From positions 24,276,640 to 24,340,639 of the forward strand of contig NC_058342.1 of NCBI RefSeq assembly GCF_905475395.1: a stretch of 64,000 bases of DNA, in the 5' to 3' direction. Of the stretch, positions 55,508 to 64,000 are shown one piece after another. A program made the position numbers and the translations under genes. This DNA comes from Chrysoperla carnea (lineage: Eukaryota; Arthropoda; Insecta; Neuroptera; Chrysopidae). A model generated the notes under the pieces. The model was not told the DNA's origin and made no database searches. It worked only from the letters and a program-made list of their open reading frames with translations. Position 1 is the first letter of the stretch. Each line of letters starts with the position of its first letter.

Positions 55508-55840
55508 TCCAGCTTCACTACATAGTATAAAACAAAGTCGCTTTCTCTGTCCCTATGTCCCTTTGTATGCTTAAATCTTTGAAACTACGCAACGGATTTT
55601 GATGCGGTTTTTTTTTAATAGATAGAGTGATTCAAGAAGAAGGTTTATATGTACAATAACATCCATGAAATAGTGGAGAAGTACTGCTATTTTTGAGGTT
55701 TCTAATGTGATGTCGTAAATAATTACATTTTTTCCGCATACATTGCGGGCCGCTATGTTTTTATATACAATGTTCACAGTTTTTCTGTAGTGTATTTAGT
55801 ATCAGCATTGCACCCGTGCGAAGCCGGGGCGGGTCGCTAG
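55508..55840 (+). mobile_element. Non-autonomous Helitron, 333 bp
   Basis: 5' end TCCAGCTTCACTACATAGTA, the family-typical ATAAAACAAAGTCGC and GAAACTACGCAACGG, and 3' end ACCCGTGCGAAGCCGGGGC, GGGTCGCTAG. The 3' hairpin ACCCG/CGGGT (55812-55816, 55830-55834) lies six bases before the final G of CTAG. Insertion is between A and T with no duplication, as the family rule demands. No Rep/helicase sequence, so it depends on an autonomous relative. The 68-codon minus frame is a shadow. Confidence 0.82.
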
Positions 55841-55874
55841 TTTTAATTAAAATTGTGTTGGTATTCTTACATCC

Positions 55875-56799
55875 TTAATCAAATATTTATAAATAATCCA
55901 GACATAGAGCTTACATGAAAGTATAATCTGTCAGTTGATCAATTTTTTTGATGTTATGTAATAATATTTTTAATAATTAAATTGTATATGAAATAAAATA
56001 CTTTGATAATAGTTTTACTTATATTTTATTTCTATTTTTATTTTTTGGGTTGTTCAATATAATAAGATGATATGAAGCTCGTCGTTGGAGCTCACTACTA
56101 GCTCGAGTTAGAGCTATTTTGGGATATGTTATAATGAAACAAACGACATATCTACGATAGAACCAGTTATGATTAGCCAAATGTGCAACAAAGGTTACTA
56201 CAAATATCATTTGATATTGTAGTTTCAATTGTACAACCATAAAATATGTGATTCCTGTTCAGATCACGTTTTATACAATAATAACACGTAACTTCTAATT
56301 TACTAGCTCCAAGGAGCGAATCTACCATACACTACCATACAGAGCTACATATATATATATATGAGTATTATCATTATTAATATGATTTTGTTCGTATAAT
56401 ATAAGATGTCGCTACCATATATTATATCTATTTCATTTTAATATTCGTTTGATCCTTTTTCATTTCATTTATATATTTTTGTTTATTTTTGTCTTTTGTT
56501 TTTCATTTTGTTAATCCTAGTTTACGTTATCGTTTTGTTTCGTTTTTTTTTTGTCGTCTGTGGATATTAACAAAAATGAACGTAGTTTTTAGTTCTTCGA
56601 AAATATAGACGTATGCGACATGTCGAAGGTCAATGGAGAATGGTTGGAGATTGGTTTAGTTATTCTTAAGAAAGTACCTTTTAGAGGTTTCTACTTCTCA
56701 GTCAATCTTTTTTATATTAATTGAGTTGGGTGCCAGAACATTTTTTGATAAAAAATGCTTAATTTACAAGTTTAAATCCATTCGGAAAATTTTAGAGGG
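55875..56799. other. No gene seen
   Basis: An AT dinucleotide run lies at 56347-56362. The frame at 56019-56240 has no domain. Confidence 0.35.
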
Positions 56800-56912
56800 G
56801 GGAGGGATTGCCAACGGTAGATGGATGATATGTTTTCATAGATTTCTTCAAACTAGTATTGGGAAATAAAAAAAAATTAAAGTTAAAACCTTAATAAATA
56901 GGGTAATATTGT
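56800..56912 (-). mobile_element. TTAA-MITE-2 fragment
   Basis: CAACGGTAGATGGATGATAT, TTTTCATAGATTTCTTC and ACTAGTATTGGGAAAT are the reverse complement of 54755-54835. No terminus is present. Confidence 0.55.
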
Positions 56913-57443
56913 TAGTCAAAAATAAATCATGAAATTTGAAAAAAGTTAAAATTTATGTAAAAATATACTTAAATATTCTGATTTCGAGTCATAAAAACAC
57001 ATTTTTCTTTTATAATATTAAAATTAAAAATCGTAATTTTTAAACTGTATATCACGTGAACTAAAACGCGGGTAAGCCCTGCTGTGATGTCATAGCGGTA
57101 GAAGTCATAGACCATCAGTTAGTTCAGTGTAGACAGTTGGGTATAATATATACATAAATAAGTATTTATATTTATATTATAATCACTTGTCTATGAATAT
57201 ATCTGTCAAATTTATTTGTGTTATTTCGTATAATGATACAGATATTACGTCAACAAATTGGATGCCCGCGTTTTTGACAGTTTAAAAAAACTTTAAAATT
57301 TAATTTAAGTTTTTGGCAAGAAAGCGCGTGTATTTTTCCGAAATAAATTTTTGGTGGCTTTTTATTTGCAAAATCAACATTTTGAAGTACTTTTTCAAAA
57401 ATAGTGGAATACCCTATTATTGAAAACAAATCGAGTTATAACA
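56913..57443. other. No gene seen
   Basis: A less A+T-rich segment at 57055-57130 (AACGCGGGTAAGCCCTGC, GTCATAGCGGTAGAAGTC) stands out, but I do not recognise it. Confidence 0.3.
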
Positions 57444-57706
57444 ATCAAGTTCGTAAATGAGCAACATATGTTAATTGGGTCTTGAGTCCGTAGGACCCAT
57501 CTTGTAAACCGTTAGAGATAGAACAAAAAACACCACTGTTTACCCGTGAGAGCGCAAATTGTGCCCAAATTGTATAGAATGTATCATATGGGAATTTCAG
57601 ATATATAAGTGTGACATGCATGTATGTGTAACGTGATATAGTAATCAACACTCTCTATACATGGTATTTCAACAATTAACTCAGCCAATTGTTGGTTTTC
57701 ACGTTT
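57444..57706 (+). mobile_element. GTCY element, right half only
   Basis: Starts AATCAAGTTCGTAAATGAGC, lacks the left end and the microsatellite, and ends CAATTGTTGGTTTTCACG. The two minus-strand frames here are shadows. Confidence 0.75.
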
Positions 57707-58099
57707 AAAAACAGTTAAAGGCATGTTAATTTGCAACTGCGCGGGGTTTGAAATGTGAATCTGTGGTATTGCAGGCTTGACCATTTTATTGAATTATTGT
57801 TTTTGTGGAGTATTTTTATTAAGGGTGTACAAATTTGTCCATAACAGTTAATTTATTAAGATATTTTATTTATTTATTTTTTTTTTAAGAAAAAAGTGTT
57901 GAAATTTGATAAATACCTTGACACATTCTTTTTTTTTTTTAATAAACATATCATCCACTTCGTCAAGTGTGAAATGCTATCCTATACAAAAAAATTATTG
58001 GCTTTAACATTTTAAAGTATCATAAATTAACCAAAATTGCATTCCCAAAATATAAAATAATTTTAAAAACAATGTTGTTTTGACATTTAGCAAAACTTA
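57707..58099. other. No gene seen
   Basis: Poly-T runs near 57880 and 57930. No recognised feature. Confidence 0.35.
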
Positions 58100-58300
58100 A
58101 ACTTATGGTTTTCTCATGGATGCCGTTGTCAGAACTATACCAAAATGAATGGGAACCACACGGGAAGCACCAGCTTTCAAATAGATAAATAATCATCAAA
58201 ATCGGTTCACCCAGTCAAAAGTTCTGAGGTAACAAACATAAAAAAAAAATACAGTCGAATTGAGAACCTCCTTTTTTTGGTTTGAAGTCGGTCAAAAAGA
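58100..58300 (+). mobile_element. Possible LINE 3' tail, widely dispersed insect type
   Basis: CATCAAAATCGGTTCACCCAG, AGTTCTGAGGTAACAAACAT and GAGAACCTCC, then TTTGAAGTCGGTCAAAAAG, match my memory of a 3' end common in insect genomes and attributed to RTE-like LINEs. No coding part remains. The 92-codon minus frame overlapping it is a shadow. Confidence 0.35.
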
Positions 58301-58990
58301 AAATTTTTTTCCTACAAGTCAAATAACTCTCAAATCGATTCCTTTCAATTTTGCGACTAATTTCGCTGAATGCCTGGTACTTGGTACCATGAACTGTTCG
58401 TCTATTCTGAATTTTATCATCTGAAGTCCCTGAAAATAATAAATTTGAATTGATTTTGATATCACGTAAAATAAATTTTATAGTCAGCCACATAAAAAAC
58501 GCTCACTTTTTTTCCTGTTACATAATTCAAAAGGACCTTAAAAAAATTAATCATGACCAGAAAACCATTATTATATGGCAATACCTTGAAATTTTATGAA
58601 CATACATAAAGGAAAAAATTTTATAACAATATAAATTGTATGTCACTGTACAGTTAAACCTCGTGGAACAATTACTTTATGATACGATGTATCTGATTAC
58701 ACTATTAAAGTATTTAGATCCGCTAAAATTCGACATTGAGCATGAAAAACTTTCGCACGGAAAATTTTTACAGGATCACGTTTAAAAAATGTTCTTGAAC
58801 GTAAAAGTGTAGATTGCCGGTCGGTGACCCGGTAGGATATTGTTTGACTTAATTTTAAAGTTTGAAAAAAATCATATAATTGGGGTCAAAATTTATAACA
58901 AATGTTCTCAGACATTTTCTCGAAACTTTCAAGTATAAACTTTGAAATAACGCAATTTTTACGATTTTCAACCCTCAAAAAGTATATGAA
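58301..58990. other. No gene seen; one possible transposon end
   Basis: ACAGTTAAACCTCGTGGAAC at 58650 resembles a pogo/Tigger terminal repeat, but no partner is seen. Confidence 0.25.
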
Positions 58991-59583
58991 ACAAGCGAAA
59001 ACAAACAATTGACTGAGTTAATTGCATGGACAGTGTTGAATGTCAGTGCTTGCATTATTTTTTTTATAAATTAGAATACTTTAAAAAACCAACACAATTT
59101 GGCTTTTCATCCGCCATTTATTTAGTTTTCGAAAAATTCGAAAATTTTCGAAAGGATTATCTAGAATTTTTATTATTTTTCGAGAATGTTTCACAAGACC
59201 AAGTTGAAGCTAACTTTTGTCCTAATTTGCGTGCTCACGGATAAACAAGAGCGTTTACGGAAAAATGTTTCATACAAAAGTTTTTTTTTTGGAATATTTT
59301 CTACATTTAAACTTTAACAACTCTCTAACGGTAACAAGATGGGTCCTACGGAGACCCAATTGACCTATGTTGCTCATTTACGAACTCGACCACACTTTTT
59401 ACGTCCTGAGCACGCTATAAAAATTTCATCCTGAAATCTCTTTTCTGTTGTGAGCTATCGTCTTTTATTTTTCACGGGTAGACAGACGGACAGTCAGAAA
59501 TGGACTAATTAGGTGAATTAATGAACACCTGTACCAAAATTTTGTTCGTAGCGATCATCATTTTAAGGCGTTACAAACTTGGA
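58991..59583 (-). mobile_element. GTCY element copy, left hairpin lost
   Basis: Right end CAAGCGAAAACAAACAATTG, an expanded variant region at 59020-59200, then the usual TTACGAACTCGACC, a GACAGACGGACAGTC run and GCGTTACAAACTTGG, where it stops. The 72-codon frame is a shadow. Confidence 0.7.
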
Positions 59584-59861
59584 ATTTGCACCGATCGACT
59601 CGAAATAAAGTTAAATTAACAGAAAAGCCATTTTCTGTTGTTTCATTTTTCATTTTCTGAAAGTAAAAAAAATAACAACAGAAAATTTTCATTTTACACA
59701 ATGCTCTCAGAAAATGGGAAAATTGGTTTTTCCAATAAAGCTACAGCCACCGGAAAGGTTAAATTAAAGTGTTTTTGTTCTCCAGATTAGAGAAATCGAG
59801 ATCGAATATCAATTAAAAAAATTTATGGTTTACAAGAATATACAACTTTAAATAATATCTA
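59584..59861. other. No gene; small hairpin
   Basis: Phrases AACAGAAAAGCCATTTTCTG and ACAACAGAAAATTTTCATTT give local inverted repeats at 59618-59720. Nothing else is recognised. Confidence 0.3.
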
Positions 59862-59984
59862 CTAGCTTCACCCGTACGGGATTCCGTTACCGTAGTTATC
59901 GTTGCCTGTTCTCGTGACTAAAAACAACAAACAACAAATTTCGTAGAAAAGTGGTAAAAAAAGTCAAAAGCTCTTAAATTAATA
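59862..59984 (-). mobile_element. Helitron 3' terminus
   Basis: On the minus strand the end reads CCCGTACGGGTGAAGCTAG: a perfect palindromic hairpin (59871-59880), a five-base gap, then CTAG (59862-59865) and a T. The interior text (ACAACAAATTTCGTAGAAAA) stops at the hammerhead element, so only the last 120 bp or so can be assigned. Confidence 0.55.
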
Positions 59985-59995
59985 TTAGGAGAACA

Positions 59996-60329
59996 TATAA
60001 GGATGAATTCTTGTTGACTTCGAGTTGAGACATAGTTATTGAAATAAATACTACGATACTCGAAATAAAATTGTATATTCATAAATATTATATTTTTTGT
60101 AAATCGTTACTGTTTTGTTGGAAATGTTTTGTTTATTTTTAATTTTTTAATTTTGTGTAAAATGTTTGTAATGTGTTATACGAATAAATTTTGCTACTGA
60201 CGATGATTGCGTTGCAATCGAAATATCGATATTTAGCGGCATGTAAGTCCGTTGTATGTTTTTTAATTGTATTTTTTAAATAGAATTTATTAATATACAA
60301 TTTCATTTCGAGGTATTTATTTCAATAAC
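59996..60329 (+). mobile_element. Hammerhead-bearing element, 334 bp
   Basis: Flanked by the 11-bp direct repeat TTAGGAGAACA (59985-59995 and 60330-60340). The left arm (about 60027-60085, TTATTGAAATAAATACTACG and ATACTCGAAATAAAATTG) is inverted at the right end (CAATTTCATTTCGAG, GTATTTATTTCAATAAC). Between the arms lies a hammerhead ribozyme-like sequence. Target duplications of this size need a target-primed or integrase-type insertion. Penelope-like elements are known to carry hammerheads and terminal repeats, so a non-autonomous Penelope relative is my best guess. No protein is encoded. Confidence 0.7.
60191..60239 (+). ncRNA. Type I hammerhead ribozyme candidate
   Basis: Stem I is TTGCTA (60191-60196) with TAGCGG (60234-60239), four Watson-Crick and two wobble pairs. 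The box CTGACGA (60197-60203) fits CUGANGA. Stem II is GATTGC (60205-60210) with GCAATC (60214-60219), loop GTT. The box GAAA (60220-60223) is followed by stem III, ATA/TAT with loop TCGA. The predicted cut is after U60233 (H17). The weak points are one extra U (60204) between the first box and stem II, and a three-pair stem III. A decayed copy on the minus strand at 17760-17805 keeps stems I and III. Confidence 0.55.
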
Positions 60330-60348
60330 TTAGGAGAACAAGTTTTAA

Positions 60349-60985
60349 GGATGTATGAGCATGACAACAATGTTTGATTTAAAGGCTCAAAAATTGTTTG
60401 TAGGTAGTCTTTTACTCAAAGAATATGTGGTTAAAATTTCAGCTTAGGTATCCGTGCAAATTTTTAAGAAAAAAGTCATTAAAAATCGATATAAAATACA
60501 TTGGCTCTTATGGAGGAATCTCAAAAAACGACATATTTTGGAAGTTTTTGATAATTTTCATTTGGAATGAATGAAAACAAATTTAAAAAAAACTTTTTAA
60601 TAGAAAGTACATATTAGCAATGAATTAGAAAAGAAAAAAACCAAGTCTCTCCATCCATAAAAAGGATGTAAGAGCAGGGTAGATTAAGGGTTGAAATTAT
60701 TTTTATCTTATTTTCAACTTTGATGATGAATTTTGTTATAACTTCATGAATGTAGACGAAAAATAAGAATAAAATTTTTCGATATGTGTCTTGGTTTTCG
60801 AAATATCGAAAGCTAAATAATTAAACAAAATTTTCAATTTTCGATATTTTGAAAATTAAGCCAGATATCGAAAAATTTTATTCTTACTTTTCGTCTTATA
60901 TCGTCAAGTAATAATATAAATTTATCATCAAAATTGAAAATATCTATTTTTAAATTTGTGCCCCCACTACCATGCTCATACATCC
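60349..60985 (+). mobile_element. TTAA-MITE-1, complete copy
   Basis: 637 bp between TTAA at 60345-60348 and TTAA at 60986-60989. Perfect 15-bp termini GGATGTATGAGCATG and CATGCTCATACATCC. Few differences from the SINE-split copy at 34426-35375, so both are fairly young. No coding capacity. The TTAA target and duplication match piggyBac behaviour. Confidence 0.85.
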
Positions 60986-60989
60986 TTAA

Positions 60990-61351
60990 AAAGAGTAATT
61001 AAATATCTAGAATAATAGGAGAGCATCTATAAAAACTAACTAAAAGGACATCTAAAAAAATTTGCTAGATAATGTATAAGAATGTTTAAAGAGGTTTCAC
61101 TAAAATCAATTTTTCCATTAAATAAAGCTTGACAAACACATACAACATATATGCAATTATGTATCAATAAACAAACAATTAAATTGTGCGGTCTATTAAA
61201 ATTGTTTTGTATCTATTTAAAATCATAAACAAAAACAATTTTTAGAAATTAAAAACGTTTAGAGGCCATATAAGTAGTAAAAAAAAAATTTATTTTTTTT
61301 TACTTCAAATATAATATATGATTACTTAATCCATATTTTTATTAAAATTAA
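60990..61351. other. No gene seen
   Basis: No recognised feature. Confidence 0.35.
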
Positions 61352-61900
61352 CAAGTGAAAACAAACAATTGACTGAGTTAATTGTTGAAATACCATGTAT
61401 AGACAGAGTTGATTACTCTATCACATTACATATACATATATGTCACACATACATAACTGATATTCCAAATAATGCATACTATACAATTTGCGCACACACG
61501 GGTAAACAGTGATGTTTATGATAAAATGTTCCAAACAAAAGTTGTTTATTTTTATATAAAGAACATTTTTTATACATAAACTTTTGTTCTATCTCTAACG
61601 GCTTACAAAATGGGTCTTACGGACCCAATGGACCTTTGTTGCCCATTTACGAACTCGACCTCACTTTTTATGTTTTGAGTACGCTATAACAATTTCAGCT
61701 TGATATCATTTTTTGTTTTTGAGTCATCAAGTTGACAGACGGATAGACAGACGGACGGATGGACAACCGAAAATGGACTAATTAAATGATTCTATGAACA
61801 TCTATACTAAAATTTTGTTCGTAGCATCAATATTATTAAGCGTTACAAACTTGGGACTAAACTTAATATACCTTGTACATTTCATATATACATGGTATAA
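61352..61900 (-). mobile_element. GTCY element copy, full length
   Basis: ACAAGTGAAAACAAACAATT right end with intact hairpin, a GACGGATAGACAGACGGACG run at 61737-61760, and left hairpin region CATTTCATATATACATGG. Majority type. The 64-codon frame starting at 61794 is a shadow. Confidence 0.85.
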
Positions 61901-62269
61901 TACATATATAGATTTCATATATTATGTAGGTACAGGGTGCATTAGCTTAGCTACCCATTGTCTTCTGTGTTCTGTACGCGGATGGTAAATTGTTATTGTA
62001 TTTTCTGATACCTGAAACATCCTGTAAATTGTATTGTGTAAAAATAAAATAATTGTCTTGTCATAATACCTCAATTAATAACAAATTATATGTTTGACAT
62101 TGGATAAACACGCCCCAATTACAAACTTTTTTTTTTGAGTACCGCTGATGATGAAATCATATAGTTTGAAATTCACCTGAAAATGATATTAATGAAATTC
62201 ATATAAATTTTACATCTTTTATTTATTGCTGACTATTTTCAATGATAATATGTCTCTGGAATTGATACA
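61901..62269. other. No gene seen
   Basis: CGCTGATGATGAAATCATAT at 62142 contains CTGATGA followed at some distance by GAAA, a hammerhead-like spacing, but stem II is too weak for a call. Confidence 0.3.
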
Positions 62270-62785
62270 TGGGCGTCGCCAAAGGGGAGCAGACAGGGGC
62301 AGCTGGCCGCCTCTAGAGATTCACAAAAATGACCGCCTCTAGAGATTCACAACAAATTTCTTCCAAAATTTGACTCCTTTAAGCATCTTAATATTATCGA
62401 TGGGTTTAGTATGAAATTAGAATCAATGAAGCTACCTACAAATTTTCAACTCATCATCTTTTTTGAGAAAAAGGAAAATTTTTGCTCTTATTTGGACCCT
62501 CAAGGGAAATCATAGTTATTTACGAAAAAATGTTTCAAACAAAGTTTAATTTTTTATAAGAAACGTTTTTTATACCTACACTTTTGTTCTATCTCTTATG
62601 GCTTACAAGATGGGCTCGATATCTCTTTTCGTTTTTGAGCTATTGTTTTGAAGGACAGATAAATGGAAATGGTCTAATTAGGTTAATTGTACGAATACCT
62701 CTATCAAAATTTTATTTCTAGCATCAATATATCTATGTGCTACAAACTTGGGACTAAACTTAATATACCTTAATATTTTTTATAT
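62270..62785 (-). mobile_element. Diverged GTCY-like element (GGGCGTC subtype)
   Basis: Starts CATGGGCGTCGCCAAAGGGG, with a local duplication of CCGCCTCTAGAGATTCACAA (62310 and 62330), then GAAATTAGAATCAATG, CTACAAATTTTCAACTC, TTTTGTTCTATCTCTTATGG and the left-end text TACAAACTTGGGACTAAACT. Same subtype as 6625-7213. Confidence 0.65.
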
Positions 62786-62986
62786 ACCAACAGGACTTAA
62801 AAACTAAATAAAATCATTTTTAAAAACACGTTTTTAGGATAATTTTTCCCCCGTAAGATGAAAAGGGAAAAAAAACCAGTGTCAATCCGGACTCCAGTGT
62901 CTGTGAAACCCTAAAATTTAACTCCAAATCCACGCCTGTTTTCAAATAAAATTATGGTTAAATAAGTCTAATTTTAAAATAAAAAA

Positions 62987-63525
62987 CAAGTAAAAACAAA
63001 CAATTGACTGGGTTAATTGTTGAAATACCATGCATAAATAGTGTTCATGACTCTATCACATTGCACATACGTATACAATTTATATAATACATACTATACA
63101 ATTTACGCCTAATTTGCGCCGTCACGAGTAAACAGTGATGTTTACGAAAAAATGTTTCAACCAAAAGTTATTAATTTTTTTTATAAGGAACATTTTTTAC
63201 ATTTAAACTTTTGTTCTATCTCTAACGGTTTACAAGATGGGTCCTACTGACCCATAGGTCAAGATCCAATTGACCTATGCTGCTCATTTACGAACTCGAC
63301 CTCACTTTTTTCGTCCTGAGTACGCTGTATGAATTTCAGCTTGATATCTTTTTTCGTTTTTGAGTTATCGTGCCCACGGAAGGACGGACAAACGGAAATG
63401 GACTAATTAGATGATTCTATGAACACCTATACCAAAATGTTTTTCGTATCATCAATATTTTTAAGCGTAACAAACTTGGGACTAAAGTTAGTATACCTTG
63501 CATATTACATATATGCATGGTATAA
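62987..63525 (-). mobile_element. GTCY element copy, full length
   Basis: CAAGTAAAAACAAACAATTG right end, GGAAGGACGGACAAACGG in place of a long microsatellite, and left hairpin CATATTACATATATGCATGG. Majority type. Confidence 0.85.
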
Positions 63526-64000
63526 TAAATTTTGCGTTTTTTCTTTTATATTTTTACTTGAACATACCTAGAATTCATACTTTTCCTATTCTACCTAAAT
63601 CAACTTGCACCCCTCTGTTTGCCATTGGCTTGCGCTCCTATATGAGTTAATATGGTCCAAGATAAAGTTTCAAGTCTTTTAATGGAAGTTATTACCCTGC
63701 TCGCACTTTCTTAAATGTATAAAATTTTAAAGTTAATACATACATTGAAGTTAAAATATGTCAAATAAACTAACCTAAAAAAAACAAAATTTTATTAAAA
63801 AATTAAAAAAACAAACATATCTGTAACAAAACCGTTTGTGAGATGAGTTAAGTTTTGTTTGGTTTAATCGTATATATCCTAGTTAGTTAGTTATATAATA
63901 ATATTATGTATATTGTATATAATTTTAGTATACATATAAATTATGTAACGTATAATTATTCTAAGATAAACATAAGAGTATATTTTGTTTTTGATACGAA
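63526..64000. other. No gene seen
   Basis: A less A+T-rich stretch at 63590-63710 (CTGTTTGCCATTGGCTTGCG) has no recognised content. The rest is A+T-rich to the window edge. Confidence 0.35.

Larger units (their letters stand above)
54720..55874 (+). mobile_element. TTAA-MITE-2 split by a GTCY element and a Helitron
   Basis: Left part 54720-54937 (CACCAACTAGTTTTGGAGA, TCTACCGTTTTCCCATAAAA, TTTTCAGAATTGATTTAAAC) and right remnant 55841-55874 (AATTGTGTTGGTATTCTTAC, ATCC, then TTAA at 55875-55878) together follow the order seen at 35440-35638. Between them sit a GTCY element (54938-55504) and a Helitron (55508-55840). Confidence 0.65.

Noticed and set aside
61794-61988. Recurrent 60-76-codon frames beginning MNTYTKILFVASIFL (also at 21955, 33886 and 49422)
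   Set aside because: They occur at the same place in copies of the GTCY element and end at random in flanking DNA. They are shadows of the repeat, not a gene family.
62140-62180. CTGATGATGAAATC...GAAA as a possible hammerhead
   Set aside because: The spacing is close, but stem II has no more than about three weak pairs and stem I is not formed.

Overview
This window looks like gene-poor, repeat-rich nuclear DNA of an insect. The evidence is strong A+T richness, eukaryotic tRNA genes with internal A and B boxes, tRNA-headed SINEs with (ATT)n or CCTAA-type tails, Helitron ends, piggyBac-like and mariner-like MITEs, a pogo/Tigger transposon, non-LTR LINE tails, and a roughly 540-bp dispersed repeat with an internal (GTCY)n microsatellite like those described from dipterans. 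I cannot fix the order of insect. I found no convincing host protein-coding gene. Nearly every short reading frame of 60-110 codons is a shadow of a repeat, and the only recognisable protein remains are two LINE C-termini and a pogo/Tigger transposase N-terminus. The window could be intergenic DNA or part of a very long intron.

The confident genes are tRNAs: 19 tRNA-Ile(AAU) copies (14 that look intact or nearly so, five with damaged stems), one truncated tRNA-Ile, one good tRNA-Ala(CGC) at 10.3 kb and one decayed relative of it at 7.3 kb. The tRNA-Ile copies lie in arrays with a repeat period of about 162 bp: 7.5-7.8 kb (+), a single copy at 14.6 kb (+), 16.6-17.2 kb (+) facing 17.8-18.3 kb (-), and 43.5-44.2 kb (+) facing 46.5-47.1 kb (-). 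Two of the blocks are therefore inverted pairs of arrays.

Repeat families, with names used only here. GTCY element: more than 20 copies on both strands, probably a Helentron/HINE or mini-me relative. SINE-1: tRNA head, tail with CCTAA motifs. SINE-2: Leu/Ser-like tRNA head, (ATT)n tail. TTAA-MITE-1 and TTAA-MITE-2: piggyBac-like termini. TA-MITE at 15 kb. A long-TIR element at 53.0-54.3 kb that carries a LINE tail. Two Helitron copies and one further Helitron terminus. A 315-bp-period satellite inside a dispersed repeat (8.5-9.5 and 38.6-39.3 kb). A decayed roughly 340-bp satellite at 1.3-2.3 kb. A hammerhead element at 60.0-60.3 kb.

The most interesting object is a 334-bp element at 59996-60329. 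It has an 11-bp target-site duplication, inverted arms, and a sequence that folds as a type I hammerhead ribozyme. A decayed second copy has replaced half of a tRNA-Ile gene at 17.8 kb, exactly in register with the 162-bp array. Other points of note are a palindromic GTCY element between the inverted tRNA arrays at 45 kb, several dated nested insertions with clean target duplications, and a T-stem mismatch shared by all the tRNA-Ile copies.
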